Positions 19,224-28,700 of a stretch of DNA of 64,000 bases are shown piece after piece. A program made the translations under genes and the position numbers. Source of the DNA: Candidatus Brevundimonas colombiensis (GTDB lineage Bacteria > Pseudomonadota > Alphaproteobacteria > Caulobacterales > Caulobacteraceae). The stretch is taken from the NCBI GenBank assembly GCA_029202665.1, contig CP119326.1:2666001-2730000 (forward strand). Reading direction: 5' to 3'. How positions within the stretch are numbered: the stretch's first letter is position 1; every line of letters starts with the position of its first letter. The notes under the pieces are model-generated. The model did not search any database. It was not told the origin of the DNA and saw nothing but the letters and a program-made list of their open reading frames with translations.

Positions 19224-19556
19224 ATGTCCAAGCCTGCTCTTGTCGCCGTCGATCCGCGCGTCGATCCCGCTGAATGCCAGTCGATGGCCGAGGTCCGCCA
19301 GGGCGTCGACGCCCTGGACCGCGCCCTGGTCGCCCTGCTGGCCGAACGCCAGCGCTACATGGACGCCGCCGCCCGCATCAAGCCCGACCGCGACGCCGTC
19401 TTCGACCAGGCCCGCATCGACGACGTGGTGGCCAAGGTTCTGGTCGCCGCCGAGGCGCACAATCTGTCGCCCGACATCGCCGAACCCGTCTGGCGCCTGC
19501 TGATCGACCGCTGCATCGCCCACGAGTTCGCCACCTACGACCGCACGCGCAGCTAG
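19224..19556 (+). CDS. Chorismate mutase, AroQ fold
   Basis: A 110-residue all-helical protein with the AroQ/PchB layout: RQGVDALDRALVALLAERQRYMDAAARIKPDRDAVFDQARIDDVV, where the Arg, Lys and Glu/Gln active-site positions are recognizable, and C-terminal helix EPVWRLLIDRCIAHE. Such proteins convert chorismate to prephenate for Phe/Tyr synthesis; the PchB subfamily instead removes pyruvate from isochorismate, and no isochorismate genes are nearby, so mutase is favoured. It follows fpr by 42 bases in the same direction and may be cotranscribed. Confidence 0.85.
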   Translation: MSKPALVAVDPRVDPAECQSMAEVRQGVDALDRALVALLAERQRYMDAAARIKPDRDAVFDQARIDDVVAKVLVAAEAHNLSPDIAEPVWRLLIDRCIAHEFATYDRTRS

Positions 19557-19565
19557 TTATTTTTG

Positions 19566-19695
19566 TCCGCTCATCCCGGCGAAAGCCGGGACCCCGTGCT
19601 TTCGCATCGTTGGCGCGTGGGATGACCACCTGTCCTCGATCTCACACGACTTTCGCCCAAAGGTCTGGGTCCCGGCTTTCGCCGGGATGAGCGGA
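19566..19695. repeat. 26-bp perfect inverted repeat with nested palindromes
   Basis: Arms at 19566-19591 and 19670-19695 are exact reverse complements. Each arm itself contains the small hairpin CCCGGCGAAAGCCGGG. The layout, two palindromic units in opposite orientation about 80 bases apart and outside genes, is like the REP/BIME elements of other bacteria. Confidence 0.8.
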
Positions 19696-19872
19696 GAGAT
19701 CATGGGACGAGGCTCAAAGGATCGGGCGCCTACGCGCGCCAGCCATCTGATCCGCCCGAAAAAGTCACTTCGAAAACAACACCCTGCCTCACAGCAGCGT
19801 CAATCGACCGAACGCCCTGTCCAGGCGCCCTATACTGTCGGCTGGTCTTTGACATCGCCGAGCCGCGCCCGC

Positions 19873-19927
19873 CGAAATTGCACTTTTCTGCACTTTGCAC
19901 CTCTTTTCCGGGTGCAGTGCAATTTCG
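19873..19927. repeat. 12-bp inverted repeat beside the Hpt stop codon
   Basis: CGAAATTGCACT (19873-19884) pairs with AGTGCAATTTCG (19916-19927); inside lies a second stem TGCACC / GGTGCA. There is no T run, so it is either a Rho-independent terminator of weak type, an mRNA 3' stabilizer, or a protein-binding site. Confidence 0.5.
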
Positions 19928-19931
19928 ACCC

Positions 19932-20285
19932 CTAGCCCCTCAGCCCGCGCAGCATCAGCTCGTGGCGATAGGCCGCCACATCAGCCAGGGCCGCCTGCAT
20001 CGCATCGCGCACCCGCTCCAGCGCCGGCGCGGCCAGCGTCTGGTCGACCGCTTCCGCCTCGGCGCACACCGCCGCCAGGTCGCGCGCCCCGATGCCCGCC
20101 GCCGCGCCCCGGATGGTGTGGACCCCGTCGCGCCAGCCCTCGTTCCTGGGGTCCAGCAGGCTCGACCACAGGGCGGCCTGATCGACGAACAGGCCCAGCA
20201 CCTCTTCGTCGATCGCCGCATCGCCGCCCGTCATGGCGTCCAGCACGGCGAAATCCACCGCCCCGGTCAGATCGCGCAACGCCAT
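19932..20285 (-). CDS. Hpt-domain histidine phosphotransfer protein
   Basis: A 117-residue helical protein with the phospho-acceptor motif HTIRGAAAGIGARDLA (His 56), matching HxxKGxxxxxG of Hpt domains, though the usual Lys is Arg. Hpt proteins relay phosphate between hybrid kinases and response regulators. It starts inside the stop codon of the upstream permease gene (TGATG), so translation is coupled. No kinase or regulator is adjacent. The longer open frame upstream overlaps the permease and is rejected. Confidence 0.8.
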   Translation of the reverse strand: MALRDLTGAVDFAVLDAMTGGDAAIDEEVLGLFVDQAALWSSLLDPRNEGWRDGVHTIRGAAAGIGARDLAAVCAEAEAVDQTLAAPALERVRDAMQAALADVAAYRHELMLRGLRG

Positions 20286-21697
20286 CAGGCCGCCGTCTCC
20301 TCGCCCTTGGCCAGACGCGAGTTCCTGGACGACCACAGCAGATAGATGGCCACGCCGATCAGGTTCCAGACCACGAATCCGATCTGCGTCACCGGCTTCA
20401 GGCTCAGGAAGAAGATCAGGCAGCCGATCACGCTGATGGCGCCCACCAGCGGCCACAACGGCGCCTTGAACACCCGCTTGCGCTCCGGTTCGCGGATACG
20501 CAGCACGATCAGGCACACCCCGACCGAGCAGAAGGCCGCCAGCGTCCCGGCATTGGCCAGCGACGCCAGCTCATCCAGCGGCAGCAGGCCCGCCAGGATC
20601 GCCACCACGATGGCGGTGAACACCGTCACCACCGCCGGCACGCCCCGTCTGGACACCTTGGCCAGGCGGCGCGGCAGCAGGCCGTCGCGCGCCATGCCCA
20701 GGAAGATGCGGCTCTGGCCGAACAGGAAGGCCAGCAGCACGGTCGGAAGCGCGATCACCGCCGCCGCCGCGATCCACTGGGCCGCCGTCCCCTGCCCCAT
20801 CTGACGCAGGATCAGGGCCAGCGGCTCGGGACTGTCGGCGAAGGTCGCGACCGGCCGCGCGCCGATGGCGGCGGCCGCCACCACCAGATACAGCGCCGTG
20901 CACACCAGCATGGAGCCGACGATGCCGATGGCCAGGTCGCGCTCGGGCTTCTTGGTCTCCTCCGCCGCCGTCGAGATGGCGTCGAAGCCATAGAAGGCGA
21001 AGAAGATGATCGCCGCCGCCGCCATCACCCCGGTCTGGACGAAGGGCGCGCCGAATCCATTGGGCATGAAGGGGGTGAAATGCTCGGGCTTGAACGCCGG
21101 CAGGGCGATGGCCACGAACACCACCAGGGCCGCGATCTTGATCAGCACCAGCACCGCGTTCAGCGTCGCGCTCTCCTTGGTGCCCAGCAGCAGCAGGCCC
21201 GTCACCACGCCGATGATGGCCACCGCCGGCAGGTTGACGATCCCGCCCGCGTGCGGCCCGGCGACCAGGGCCATGGGCAGGTCGACGCCCAGCCCGCTCA
21301 GGAAGCCGACCGCATAACCGGACCAGCCCACCGCCACGGCGCTGACGACCAGCGAATATTCCAGGATCAGACTCCACCCCACGACCCAGGCGATCATCTC
21401 GCCCAGCACCGCATAGGAATAGGTATAGGCGCTGCCCGCCGTCGGCATCATGGTCGACAGTTCGGCATAGGCCAGGGCCGCGCAGGCGCACACCAGACCC
21501 GCCAGACCGAAGCTGATCAGCACCGCCGGCCCCGCCAGTCCCGCCCCCACCCCGATCAGCGTCAGGATGCCGGTGCCGACGATGGCCCCGACGCCCAGCG
21601 CCAGCAGGTGCGGCCAGCTCAATGTCGGCTTCAGCCGCGGCCCGTCGTGGGGCGCCAGCATGGCGTCGATGGATCGACGCCGGTTCCAGAAGGCCAT
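20285..21697 (-). CDS. APC-superfamily amino acid permease
   Basis: A 470-residue inner-membrane transporter with about 12 helices. The first helix has the substrate-binding break GVGAIVGTGIL typical of the cationic amino acid transporter/YfnA-like branch, and helix 6 has FFAFYGFDAISTAAEE. The start at MAFWNRRRSIDAM is chosen for its GGGGAG ribosome site; an upstream in-frame ATG extends into a region without coding character. It is a proton- or exchange-coupled amino acid importer; the substrate is not predictable. The downstream Hpt gene overlaps its stop codon by one base. Confidence 0.9.
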   Translation of the reverse strand: MAFWNRRRSIDAMLAPHDGPRLKPTLSWPHLLALGVGAIVGTGILTLIGVGAGLAGPAVLISFGLAGLVCACAALAYAELSTMMPTAGSAYTYSYAVLGEMIAWVVGWSLILEYSLVVSAVAVGWSGYAVGFLSGLGVDLPMALVAGPHAGGIVNLPAVAIIGVVTGLLLLGTKESATLNAVLVLIKIAALVVFVAIALPAFKPEHFTPFMPNGFGAPFVQTGVMAAAAIIFFAFYGFDAISTAAEETKKPERDLAIGIVGSMLVCTALYLVVAAAAIGARPVATFADSPEPLALILRQMGQGTAAQWIAAAAVIALPTVLLAFLFGQSRIFLGMARDGLLPRRLAKVSRRGVPAVVTVFTAIVVAILAGLLPLDELASLANAGTLAAFCSVGVCLIVLRIREPERKRVFKAPLWPLVGAISVIGCLIFFLSLKPVTQIGFVVWNLIGVAIYLLWSSRNSRLAKGEETAA

Positions 21698-21858
21698 GAT
21701 GCGAACTCCCCTCGCCGCTCGTCCGGCGGCTGATTCCGCAGGGACCATAGCCCGCGAAAGAAAGTTTGCGAAAGCGCTTGCCAACCCCCGAACCGCTGGG
21801 TAGTAGGAGCGCCCTTCGGCAAGGGCATCCGCCCCGCCGAAGACATGACGATCGGTGT

Positions 21859-21939
<81 letters not shown>

Positions 21940-22208
21940 GCTTTTGATTTCGTTGAATAGATCACCCTTTCTAGGACGGGGTCGTCCATCCCTCCGATTA
22001 GGACGGTGTAGTCCGTCTGTGATTTTCTTCGGCTTTAGGGCAGCCCTTGCTTAAGCCAAGCGCGTGGATCGCCGTTCAATTCAGTCCTGTCAGACTGGAC
22101 CCGAAGCCATCCGAATGGGCCAACAGGCTGTAGCTCTAAGAGCATCGGCTTCGCGGCCTGAGTGGTCGATCGGATGGAACCGGCCAGCTCTGACCCATGA
22201 CCGCATCA

Positions 22209-22343
22209 TCAGTAGATATCGCGCCGATAACGTCCTTCATCAGCGAAGCCTTCGAGTATGCTGTCCTCCAGAAGTTGGCGCAGAGTTGCATCGACCTCGG
22301 CGGCCATGCCTTGGAGACTGCCGCACACCAAGACGACTGCACC
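22209..22343 (-). pseudogene. C-terminal remnant of a sulfite-reductase-type flavoprotein (FAD/NADPH reductase)
   Basis: Read on the minus strand, 44 codons and a stop give VVLVCGSLQGMAAEV followed by ATLRQLLEDSILEGF and the ending GRYRRDIY. This is the conserved C-terminus of CysJ-like and PepSY-type flavoprotein reductases (VCGSxxGMA... GRYRRDVY-stop). Upstream of the first Gly the similarity stops abruptly where the IS3 fragment begins, so only the tail survives. It is too short for length-based gene finding. Confidence 0.8.
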
Positions 22344-22414
22344 TAGCCGTCCAACGCCAGCGACCTGCACCGGGCCTGATCCACCACTCCGACCGTGGAA
22401 TCCAGTATGCGGCT
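22343..22414 (+). mobile_element. IS3-family transposase (OrfB) fragment
   Basis: Twenty-four codons encode RQRPAPGLIHHSDRGIQYA, the catalytic-core signature HSDRGxQY of IS3-family transposases with its usual PGLIHHSD lead. The similarity starts exactly where the flavoprotein tail ends and is lost after about 72 bases. It is a relic of an insertion or deletion event, not a working element. Confidence 0.8.
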
Positions 22415-22459
22415 GGGGCCTGGATGTCAGGAAACCATCTGCGCGATGAGCCTGAGCGT

Positions 22460-23296
22460 TCAGCGCGAAAGGAAGAGAGGAACGGGGCAGCGCGCCAGAA
22501 GATTTCGGGTGGTCCCGCCGAACAGGATCTCCGCACTCCGAGGTCTGCTATAGGCCCCGATCACCAGACAATCTGCGCCGATCTCTCCGACCTGATCGGC
22601 GAGGATTTGCGATGTCGGCCCATCCGCAGCCTGGACGGTGCGGACCTGGGCCGTAATTTCGTGACGCTCCAGATGCTGAAGCAGTTCCTCGCCGGGCGCA
22701 GATCGTCCATTGTGTCGCTCAATCGAGATAATCGTCACGGACTGAGCCGCACTCAAGAAGGGCAACGCATCCGCGACAGCGCGGCGCGCTTCACGACTTC
22801 CGTTCCAGGCCACCGCAACATGATCGCCGATGGACGATCCCGTCCAGGTATCCGGAACAAGAAGCACCGGAACCCCTGAGGCGAGAAGGACATGCTCGCC
22901 AGTCCAGCCTTGCGGAAGGTCGACGGGCTTGGGACGCGAGCAAATGACCAGATCGCAGTGGAGGGCGTGGAGGGCTGCGTCGTCGTCAACACTGTCACGC
23001 CACACCACTCTGAACTCCGAGCTGAGAGCGCGCGCTTCGGTCACGGCGGCAAAGGCGCGACCCGCCGTCACGGCCTTTACCTCGGTTTCACGACGATGGC
23101 GCTCAAGGACCTGATTGATGCCCTCGGCGCCCCGCGCGAAGCTCTCGGCCGGCGCGGCGGATCGCGGATGAACCGCGCCAAACATACCGATCAGGTGGGC
23201 GGCATGCCTTGTCGCAATCTCTGCAGCATGGCCCGCAATACGTTCCCCTGCCGGCGACCCATCGAGAAAGACCGCCACGTCTCGCCAACTACTCAT
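22460..23296 (-). CDS. Universal stress protein with tandem Usp domains
   Basis: A 278-residue cytosolic protein. The first Usp domain spans about residues 5-140 and is divergent; the second, about 150-278, keeps the ATP-binding pattern in VIGAYSRPRSAEILFGGTTRNLLARCPVPLFLSR. Tandem UspA proteins act in stress survival by an unclear mechanism. The ATG at MSSWRDVAVFLDGS starts right at the first beta strand. The gene ends next to the island debris and points toward it; it is in the same direction as the efflux operon but 415 bases from its last gene. Confidence 0.88.
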   Translation of the reverse strand: MSSWRDVAVFLDGSPAGERIAGHAAEIATRHAAHLIGMFGAVHPRSAAPAESFARGAEGINQVLERHRRETEVKAVTAGRAFAAVTEARALSSEFRVVWRDSVDDDAALHALHCDLVICSRPKPVDLPQGWTGEHVLLASGVPVLLVPDTWTGSSIGDHVAVAWNGSREARRAVADALPFLSAAQSVTIISIERHNGRSAPGEELLQHLERHEITAQVRTVQAADGPTSQILADQVGEIGADCLVIGAYSRPRSAEILFGGTTRNLLARCPVPLFLSR

Positions 23297-23712
23297 TTTG
23301 TCTGTGTCCCGTTGCTGCAGAAGGTGTGGTGCTTGCGCTCAGGAGAGCGAATCCGCGCGTCGGCGTTCCCAGGGCCGCCAGGCGTCGAGGTTCGAAAGGG
23401 GATCACCTAGCCTTAACCGCGTTACTAGCCGCCCTAGCGGTGAAAGCGGTCCAGCTGGTAGTGGGCTCAGTCGCGGATCGACATGGTCGCCAAAAGCGTC
23501 CACTGCCCCAACAAGGCCGCCGCATCGCACCTCGAGCGCCGACACCGTCGCCTCGGGCGCGCCGACCCCGTGTCCAGCCACGCGATTTCGCGCTTGTTTG
23601 ATCAGCACGCGATTTCGCAGATCGCCAGGATCGCACTGCAGGGCGATAGCCAGCCCCAGCGTATGAGAACCATTCCGTTGGTGCGGCTCGGATCCGGTCA
23701 GCCCGCTCGTGC
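23297..23712. other. 416-base gap in the island, no recognizable gene
   Basis: Several short overlapping frames exist on both strands but none has a ribosome site, consistent codon use or a known motif. A stretch near 23,400-23,470 (plus strand, ALTALLAALAVKAVQLVVG) has faint transposase-like hydrophobic rhythm; I could not support it. The promoter of the Usp gene should lie here. Confidence 0.6.
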
Positions 23713-24312
23713 TCATTTTCGCTTCTCGCGCCAGGCAGGATCGGCATCTGAAGCGCTGCGGTCGCCGCTGTTTCCGGGACTCCACTGGCCAAGATGCCCA
23801 TAGAGTCGCGCGTTGACCGCCGCAATCTCCCCCGGCTCCTCCGGCTCCTCCGTCCTCAGGGTGAGCAGCAGGCGAGCGAGTTGCTGGCAGACCGCGTCGC
23901 CGAGGCGGCGACCCATATCGCGGCCCGCAGGATCGCACGGCCTGTCCCCATCGCCGATCCGAGCCGACACGGCGGAGATCACCCCCGCCCTCACCTCCGG
24001 TGGCGCATAGGCCGCCGCCAGCATCAATCTTGCGACACGCATCAGCGCCTTGGGTCGATGAGACGCGCTGGCCGACCAGGCGACGTCGAGCGCGTGGTTG
24101 ACGACGGCGGCGAACAGCAGCGACTTGGACTCGAAATGGCGAACGACCAAGGCATGGTCGACCTCCGCCCGGTCGCCGATGCGGCGCAGATTAGCCTCGT
24201 GATAGCCGAGCATATCGAAGAGCTCGAGGGCGGCCTCGAGAAGACGCTGCCGCGTTTCATTGCCCCCTCCATTTCGGGAAGCAATAGGCCGCCCTCGAAC
24301 TCCTTTCGTCAT
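23713..24312 (-). CDS. TetR/AcrR family transcriptional regulator
   Basis: A 199-residue repressor-type protein with an N-terminal TetR helix-turn-helix: TRQRLLEAALELFDMLGYHEANLRRIGDRAEVDHALVVRHFESKSLLFAAVV, residues about 19-70. The C-terminal ligand domain is poorly conserved. Its ATG overlaps the stop codon of the outer-membrane efflux gene by 4 bases (ATGA), so it is the last gene of the efflux operon and likely feeds back on it. An odd feature is a regulator at the operon's distal end in addition to the divergent two-component system. Confidence 0.88.
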   Translation of the reverse strand: MTKGVRGRPIASRNGGGNETRQRLLEAALELFDMLGYHEANLRRIGDRAEVDHALVVRHFESKSLLFAAVVNHALDVAWSASASHRPKALMRVARLMLAAAYAPPEVRAGVISAVSARIGDGDRPCDPAGRDMGRRLGDAVCQQLARLLLTLRTEEPEEPGEIAAVNARLYGHLGQWSPGNSGDRSASDADPAWREKRK

Positions 24313-25709
24313 GCTGGAGCGATCCTCTCGGCCACTGGTCCGCCGCCCAGCGCCCGATAAAGGGCGATACTGGCAGACATCTGAGCCGCTTTGGCCGCGA
24401 GCAGAGCCTGTTGTCCCGCGTAGAGTTGCCGCTGCGCATCCAAAAGTTCGAGACGGCTGGTTGCGCCCGCCCTGTAGCGGGTTTCGACTAGGGCCGACCT
24501 GCGCTGCGACGCCTCGACCGCCGAGCGCTGAGCCGCGATCTGGCGATCGAAGGTCTCACGGGCCGCCAAGCCATCCGCGACCTCGGAGAAGGCCTGCTGA
24601 ATAGCCAGTTCGTACGAAGCGACCGCCTTATTCTGGCGAAGGATGGCCAGGTCCAACTGAGCCTGAAGTCGTCCGCCCTGGAAGATCGGCAGGGTGATCT
24701 GCGGAGCGAAGGTCCAGACTTCCGGACCATCGAACAGGTTATCCAGATCGTTACTGGCGTATCCGTACTGGCCCGTCAGACTGATGCTCGGGAGAAAGGC
24801 GCGACGCGCTGCACGAATATCGGCCCGCGACGCCAGCAGAGCGCGTTCGGCCTGGCGAATGTCAGGCCTCCGGGTCAGAAGGTTTGACGGTAGTCCGGCA
24901 GGAAGTTGGGTCAGGACCGGCGATGCGTCCGAGGAAGGCGTGGCGAGCTCGAACGGCAGAGGCCGTCCCACCACAAGGACCAGGGCGTTGAGCGCGACGG
25001 CGGCTTCACGGCGTGCGGCTTCAAGGTCGGCTTCGGCGGTTCGCACTTGGGCCTCTGCCGCCGCAACTTCCGTCCCATCCGCCTGACCGGCTTCGAAAAG
25101 CCGTTGAGTCAAGGTTTGGGATGCGCGCCAGTCTTGCGCCGTCGCTTCGACTAGAGCCAGTCGTTCCTGGGCCGTCAGGGTGGCGACATAGGCGTCCGCC
25201 ACCGACGCGCTGAGCGTGATACGCGCCGCCTGTGCGCTCTCCCCTGCCGCAAGATAGGTTTGGAAGGCGCTTTCGGACTGGGCGCGAAGACGGCCGAATA
25301 GGTCAAGCTCGAAGGCGCTGACCCCGACCGTTGCCTGGGCTTGGGTGACAACTCCAGCATCCTGAAAGCCAGGCAGCGGGGCCGACCGCGACCGCGAGTA
25401 TGACCCCGCGGCGCCGATCATCGGGAAGAACGACGCGCGTTGGACGCGTAGCTGGGCCCGCGCCGTCTCGGCGTCCAGCAACGCCAGTCGCAGGGGCCGG
25501 CTTTCATCGAGCGCGATGTCCACCAGCTGCTGCAGCTGAGGATCGACAAAGACGGCCCGCCAATCGAGATCGGCGGCGTTGGCGCTGTCGATCGCTGCGA
25601 CCACAGGATAGTCGGCGGAGACCACGTCGGCGGCCGGCTCCACCGGCTCGATCGAGGCGCAGGCGGAAAGAAGGGCGCCCGCAGTCCCGAGAAGTAGGAG
25701 ACGCTTCAT
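24309..25709 (-). CDS. RND efflux outer-membrane lipoprotein, NodT/OprM family
   Basis: A 466-residue TolC-like channel with lipoprotein signal MKRLLLLGTAGALLSAC (lipobox LLSAC). Two OEP repeats follow, with PFFPMIGAAGSYSRS- and RAFLPSISLTGQYGY-type strand segments, and a coiled helical barrel. The start is set by the ribosome site AGGAAG 6 bases before this ATG and by the signal peptide. It follows the RND pump gene with a 2-base gap and completes the tripartite system. Confidence 0.93.
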   Translation of the reverse strand: MKRLLLLGTAGALLSACASIEPVEPAADVVSADYPVVAAIDSANAADLDWRAVFVDPQLQQLVDIALDESRPLRLALLDAETARAQLRVQRASFFPMIGAAGSYSRSRSAPLPGFQDAGVVTQAQATVGVSAFELDLFGRLRAQSESAFQTYLAAGESAQAARITLSASVADAYVATLTAQERLALVEATAQDWRASQTLTQRLFEAGQADGTEVAAAEAQVRTAEADLEAARREAAVALNALVLVVGRPLPFELATPSSDASPVLTQLPAGLPSNLLTRRPDIRQAERALLASRADIRAARRAFLPSISLTGQYGYASNDLDNLFDGPEVWTFAPQITLPIFQGGRLQAQLDLAILRQNKAVASYELAIQQAFSEVADGLAARETFDRQIAAQRSAVEASQRRSALVETRYRAGATSRLELLDAQRQLYAGQQALLAAKAAQMSASIALYRALGGGPVAERIAPA

Positions 25710-25711
25710 GT

Positions 25712-28700
25712 TCAGGACTTCCTGGAAAGTTTGGGCAGACGCAGGTTGAGCTTCGCAATTCGGGCCTTCAGCCAATCCGTGCCGCCGACCACGACGACGT
25801 AGAAGACGGGCACGAATATGATCGCCAAGAAGGTCCCGGTGATCATGCCCCCGAAAACCCCGGTGCCGATGGCGTGCTGGGTCGCCGAGCTCGCACCGCT
25901 GGCGATGACCAGGGGCACCACGCCGAGGGTGAAGGCCAGGGAGGTCATGATGATCGGGCGCAGGCGAAGGCGCGCGGCCTCGACGGCGGCCTCGAGCAGG
26001 CCCTTGCCCTGTTCGCGAAGCATCTTGGCGAACTCGACGATCAGGATGGCGTTCTTCGCGGACAGGCCGATGATGGTGATCATGCCCACCTTGAAGAAGA
26101 CATCGTTGGGCAGGCCACGGATCATAGTGGCGGCCACCGCGCCGATGAGGCCGAGCGGCACCACCAGAATGACCGACAGCGGGATGGTCCAGCTTTCGTA
26201 CAGGGCCGCCAGCACCAGGAAGACCACCAGCATGGACAGGACCAGAAGCCCAGTTTGTTGATTGCCGGTCTCCTGTTCCTGCAACGAGGTGCCGGTCCAG
26301 GCCACCGCGAAGCCGTCGGGAAGTTGAGCGGCCAGCCGCTCCATCTCCGCCATCGCCTCACCGCTCGACACGCCCGGCGCCGCGCTGCCCGAGATACGGG
26401 CCGCCGGATAGCCGTCGTAACGCACCATCTGCAGCGGCGCGGTTTCCCACACAGGTCGTACGAAGTTGGACAGCGGAGCCATGCCGCCGGAAGAACTGCG
26501 CACATAGAGGTTCAGTACGTCCTCCACCTGCATCCGGGCATTGGCGTCGGCCTGGATGATCACCTGCTGCAGACGTCCCTTATTCGGGAAGTCATTGACA
26601 TAGGTGGAGCCCATGGCGGCCGAGATGGTGCTCTGGATCGTGTCGAACGACACGCCTTGCGCGGCCGCCTTCTTGCGATCGATCTCCAGCTTGATGCTCG
26701 AGCCCGGCGGGAGGCTTTCGGGATAGACGCCGGTCACCACCTTGCTCTGAGCGGCCAGGCCGAGCAGTTGCCCCTGGGCCGCCTGAAGCGCGTCCTCGCC
26801 TTGGTTGCGCAAATCCTTCAGCCGCATGGCGAAGCCGGAACTGGTGCCGAGCTCCGGAATGGCCGGCGGGTTCAGTGACATGACTGTCCCGTCGTCCAGA
26901 CCGGCCATCGCGGCATTAGCTGCAGCGATCTCACCCTGGGCCGTAGCGCCATCGCGCTTTTCCCAGTCGACCAGATTGGTGAAGGCGACGCCGGTGTTGG
27001 GGCCTGCGCCGTTGAAGCCAAAGCCCTGGATCGCGGTGATGCCGCCCAGGGCTTTGCGGCTCTCGACGAAGTTCTGGTAGTTGCGCAGGGCAGTCAGTGT
27101 GCGCTCGGCCGTTGCGTCGGCCGGCAGGGTGAACATGGTCAGGAAGACGCCCTGGTCCTCGTCCGGCAGGAAGGCGGACGGCAGACGGACGAAGACGACT
27201 CCGAGCAGGGCGACCATGGCCACGAACACGACCATGGCCCGGCCCGCGCGTCCGATCACCTTGCCGACACCGCTGGTGTAGCGATGCGTCAGGCGGTCGA
27301 AGCGACGGTTGAACCAGCCGAAGAAGCCCTTCTTCTCGTGATGTCCCTCCGGAATCGGCTTCAGGAGCGTGGCGCAGAGCGCCGGGGTCAGAGACAGGGC
27401 CAACAGGGCCGAGAAGAGGATGGAGACCGCCATGGAGACCGAAAACTGGCGATAGATTTCGCCAACCGACCCCGATGAGAAGGCCATGGGAATGAAGACG
27501 GCCGACAGAACCATGGTGATGCCGATGACGGCGCCCGTGATCTCCTTCATGGCCTTCTTGGTCGCTTCCTTCGGCGACAGGCCCTCGGTGGCCATGATCC
27601 GCTCGACGTTCTCCACCACGACAATGGCGTCGTCGACGATGATGCCGATGGCAAGCACCATGCCGAACATGGTCAGCACGTTGATAGAGAAGCCGGTGGC
27701 CATGAAGACCGCGACCGTGCCCAGCAGGGCGATCGGCGCGACGATAGATGGGATCAGAGTGTAGCGGATGTTCTGCAGGAACAGGAACATCACCAGGAAC
27801 ACCAGCACCATGGCCTCGACCAGGGTGTGGAGCACCTTCTCGATCGAAATCTCGACGAACGGCGCCGTGTTGTAGGGGATGCTGTAAACCATGCCCTGCG
27901 GGAATGCTCCCTTGAGCTCCCCGAGGCGCTTTTCGACGGCGTGAGCCGTGGACACGGCGTTGCCGCCCGGCGCGATCTGGATCGCCGCCACCGCGACGGG
28001 CTTGCCGTTTAGAAGCGCCTGGAAGTCGTAAGACTGCGCGCCCAGCTCCACACGTGCGATGTCCCCGATCGTCAGCTCCGACCCGTCGAGATTGGACCGC
28101 AGCACGATAGCGGCGAACTCCTCGGGCGTATCGAGCTGACCTTCCGCGCGCAGAGGCACGGTGACCGTTTGTCCGTCGACGGAAGGCGTGCCGCCGATCC
28201 TACCCGGCGCGATCTGGGCGTTCTGGGCCTGGATCGCCGCCGCGACATCTGCCGTGGTGACGGCGAAGTTGGCCATCTTTTGGGGATCAACCCAGATACG
28301 CATGGCGCGCTCGGAGGCAAAACTCTGCACCCGACCGACCCCATCGACTCTCTTTAAGTCCTCGACCAAGTTTCGGGACATGTAGTCGCCGAGTTCCTGC
28401 GCGTCGTGCCCTTCGGTGGACGAGAGCGCGACCATCATCAGGAAGCCGGAAGAGGCCGCCTCGACCTGAATACCGGTTTGGCGCACCGTCTGGGGAAGAC
28501 GGGGTTCAACCGCCTTCAGACGGTTTTGGACGTCAACCTGGGCCAGCTCCGGATTCGTGCCAGGCTTGAAGGTGGCGGTGATTTGCGCCAAGCCCGAGGT
28601 GTCGGTCGTGCTTTCGAAATATAGGAGGTTCTTGACGCTCGAAAGCTCCCGCTCGATCGGGGCGACGACGTTGTCGGTCATGGCCTGTGTCGAGGCGCCG

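Larger units (their letters stand above)
19557..19931. other. 375-base non-coding region with two inverted repeats
   Basis: The region between the chorismate mutase and the convergent Hpt gene holds no plausible gene. It contains a 26-bp perfect inverted repeat with nested hairpins and, next to the Hpt stop codon, a second 12-bp inverted repeat (listed separately). The bases between (about 19,696-19,870) show nothing I recognize. Confidence 0.8.

Noticed and set aside
19895..21733. 612-codon frame antisense to the permease
   Set aside because: Extremely His/Arg/Gln rich, covers the transporter whose helices and ribosome site are clear.
23390..23480. IS4-type transposase remnant
   Set aside because: Only a short Ala/Leu/Val-rich stretch; no DDE or YREK motif could be found.
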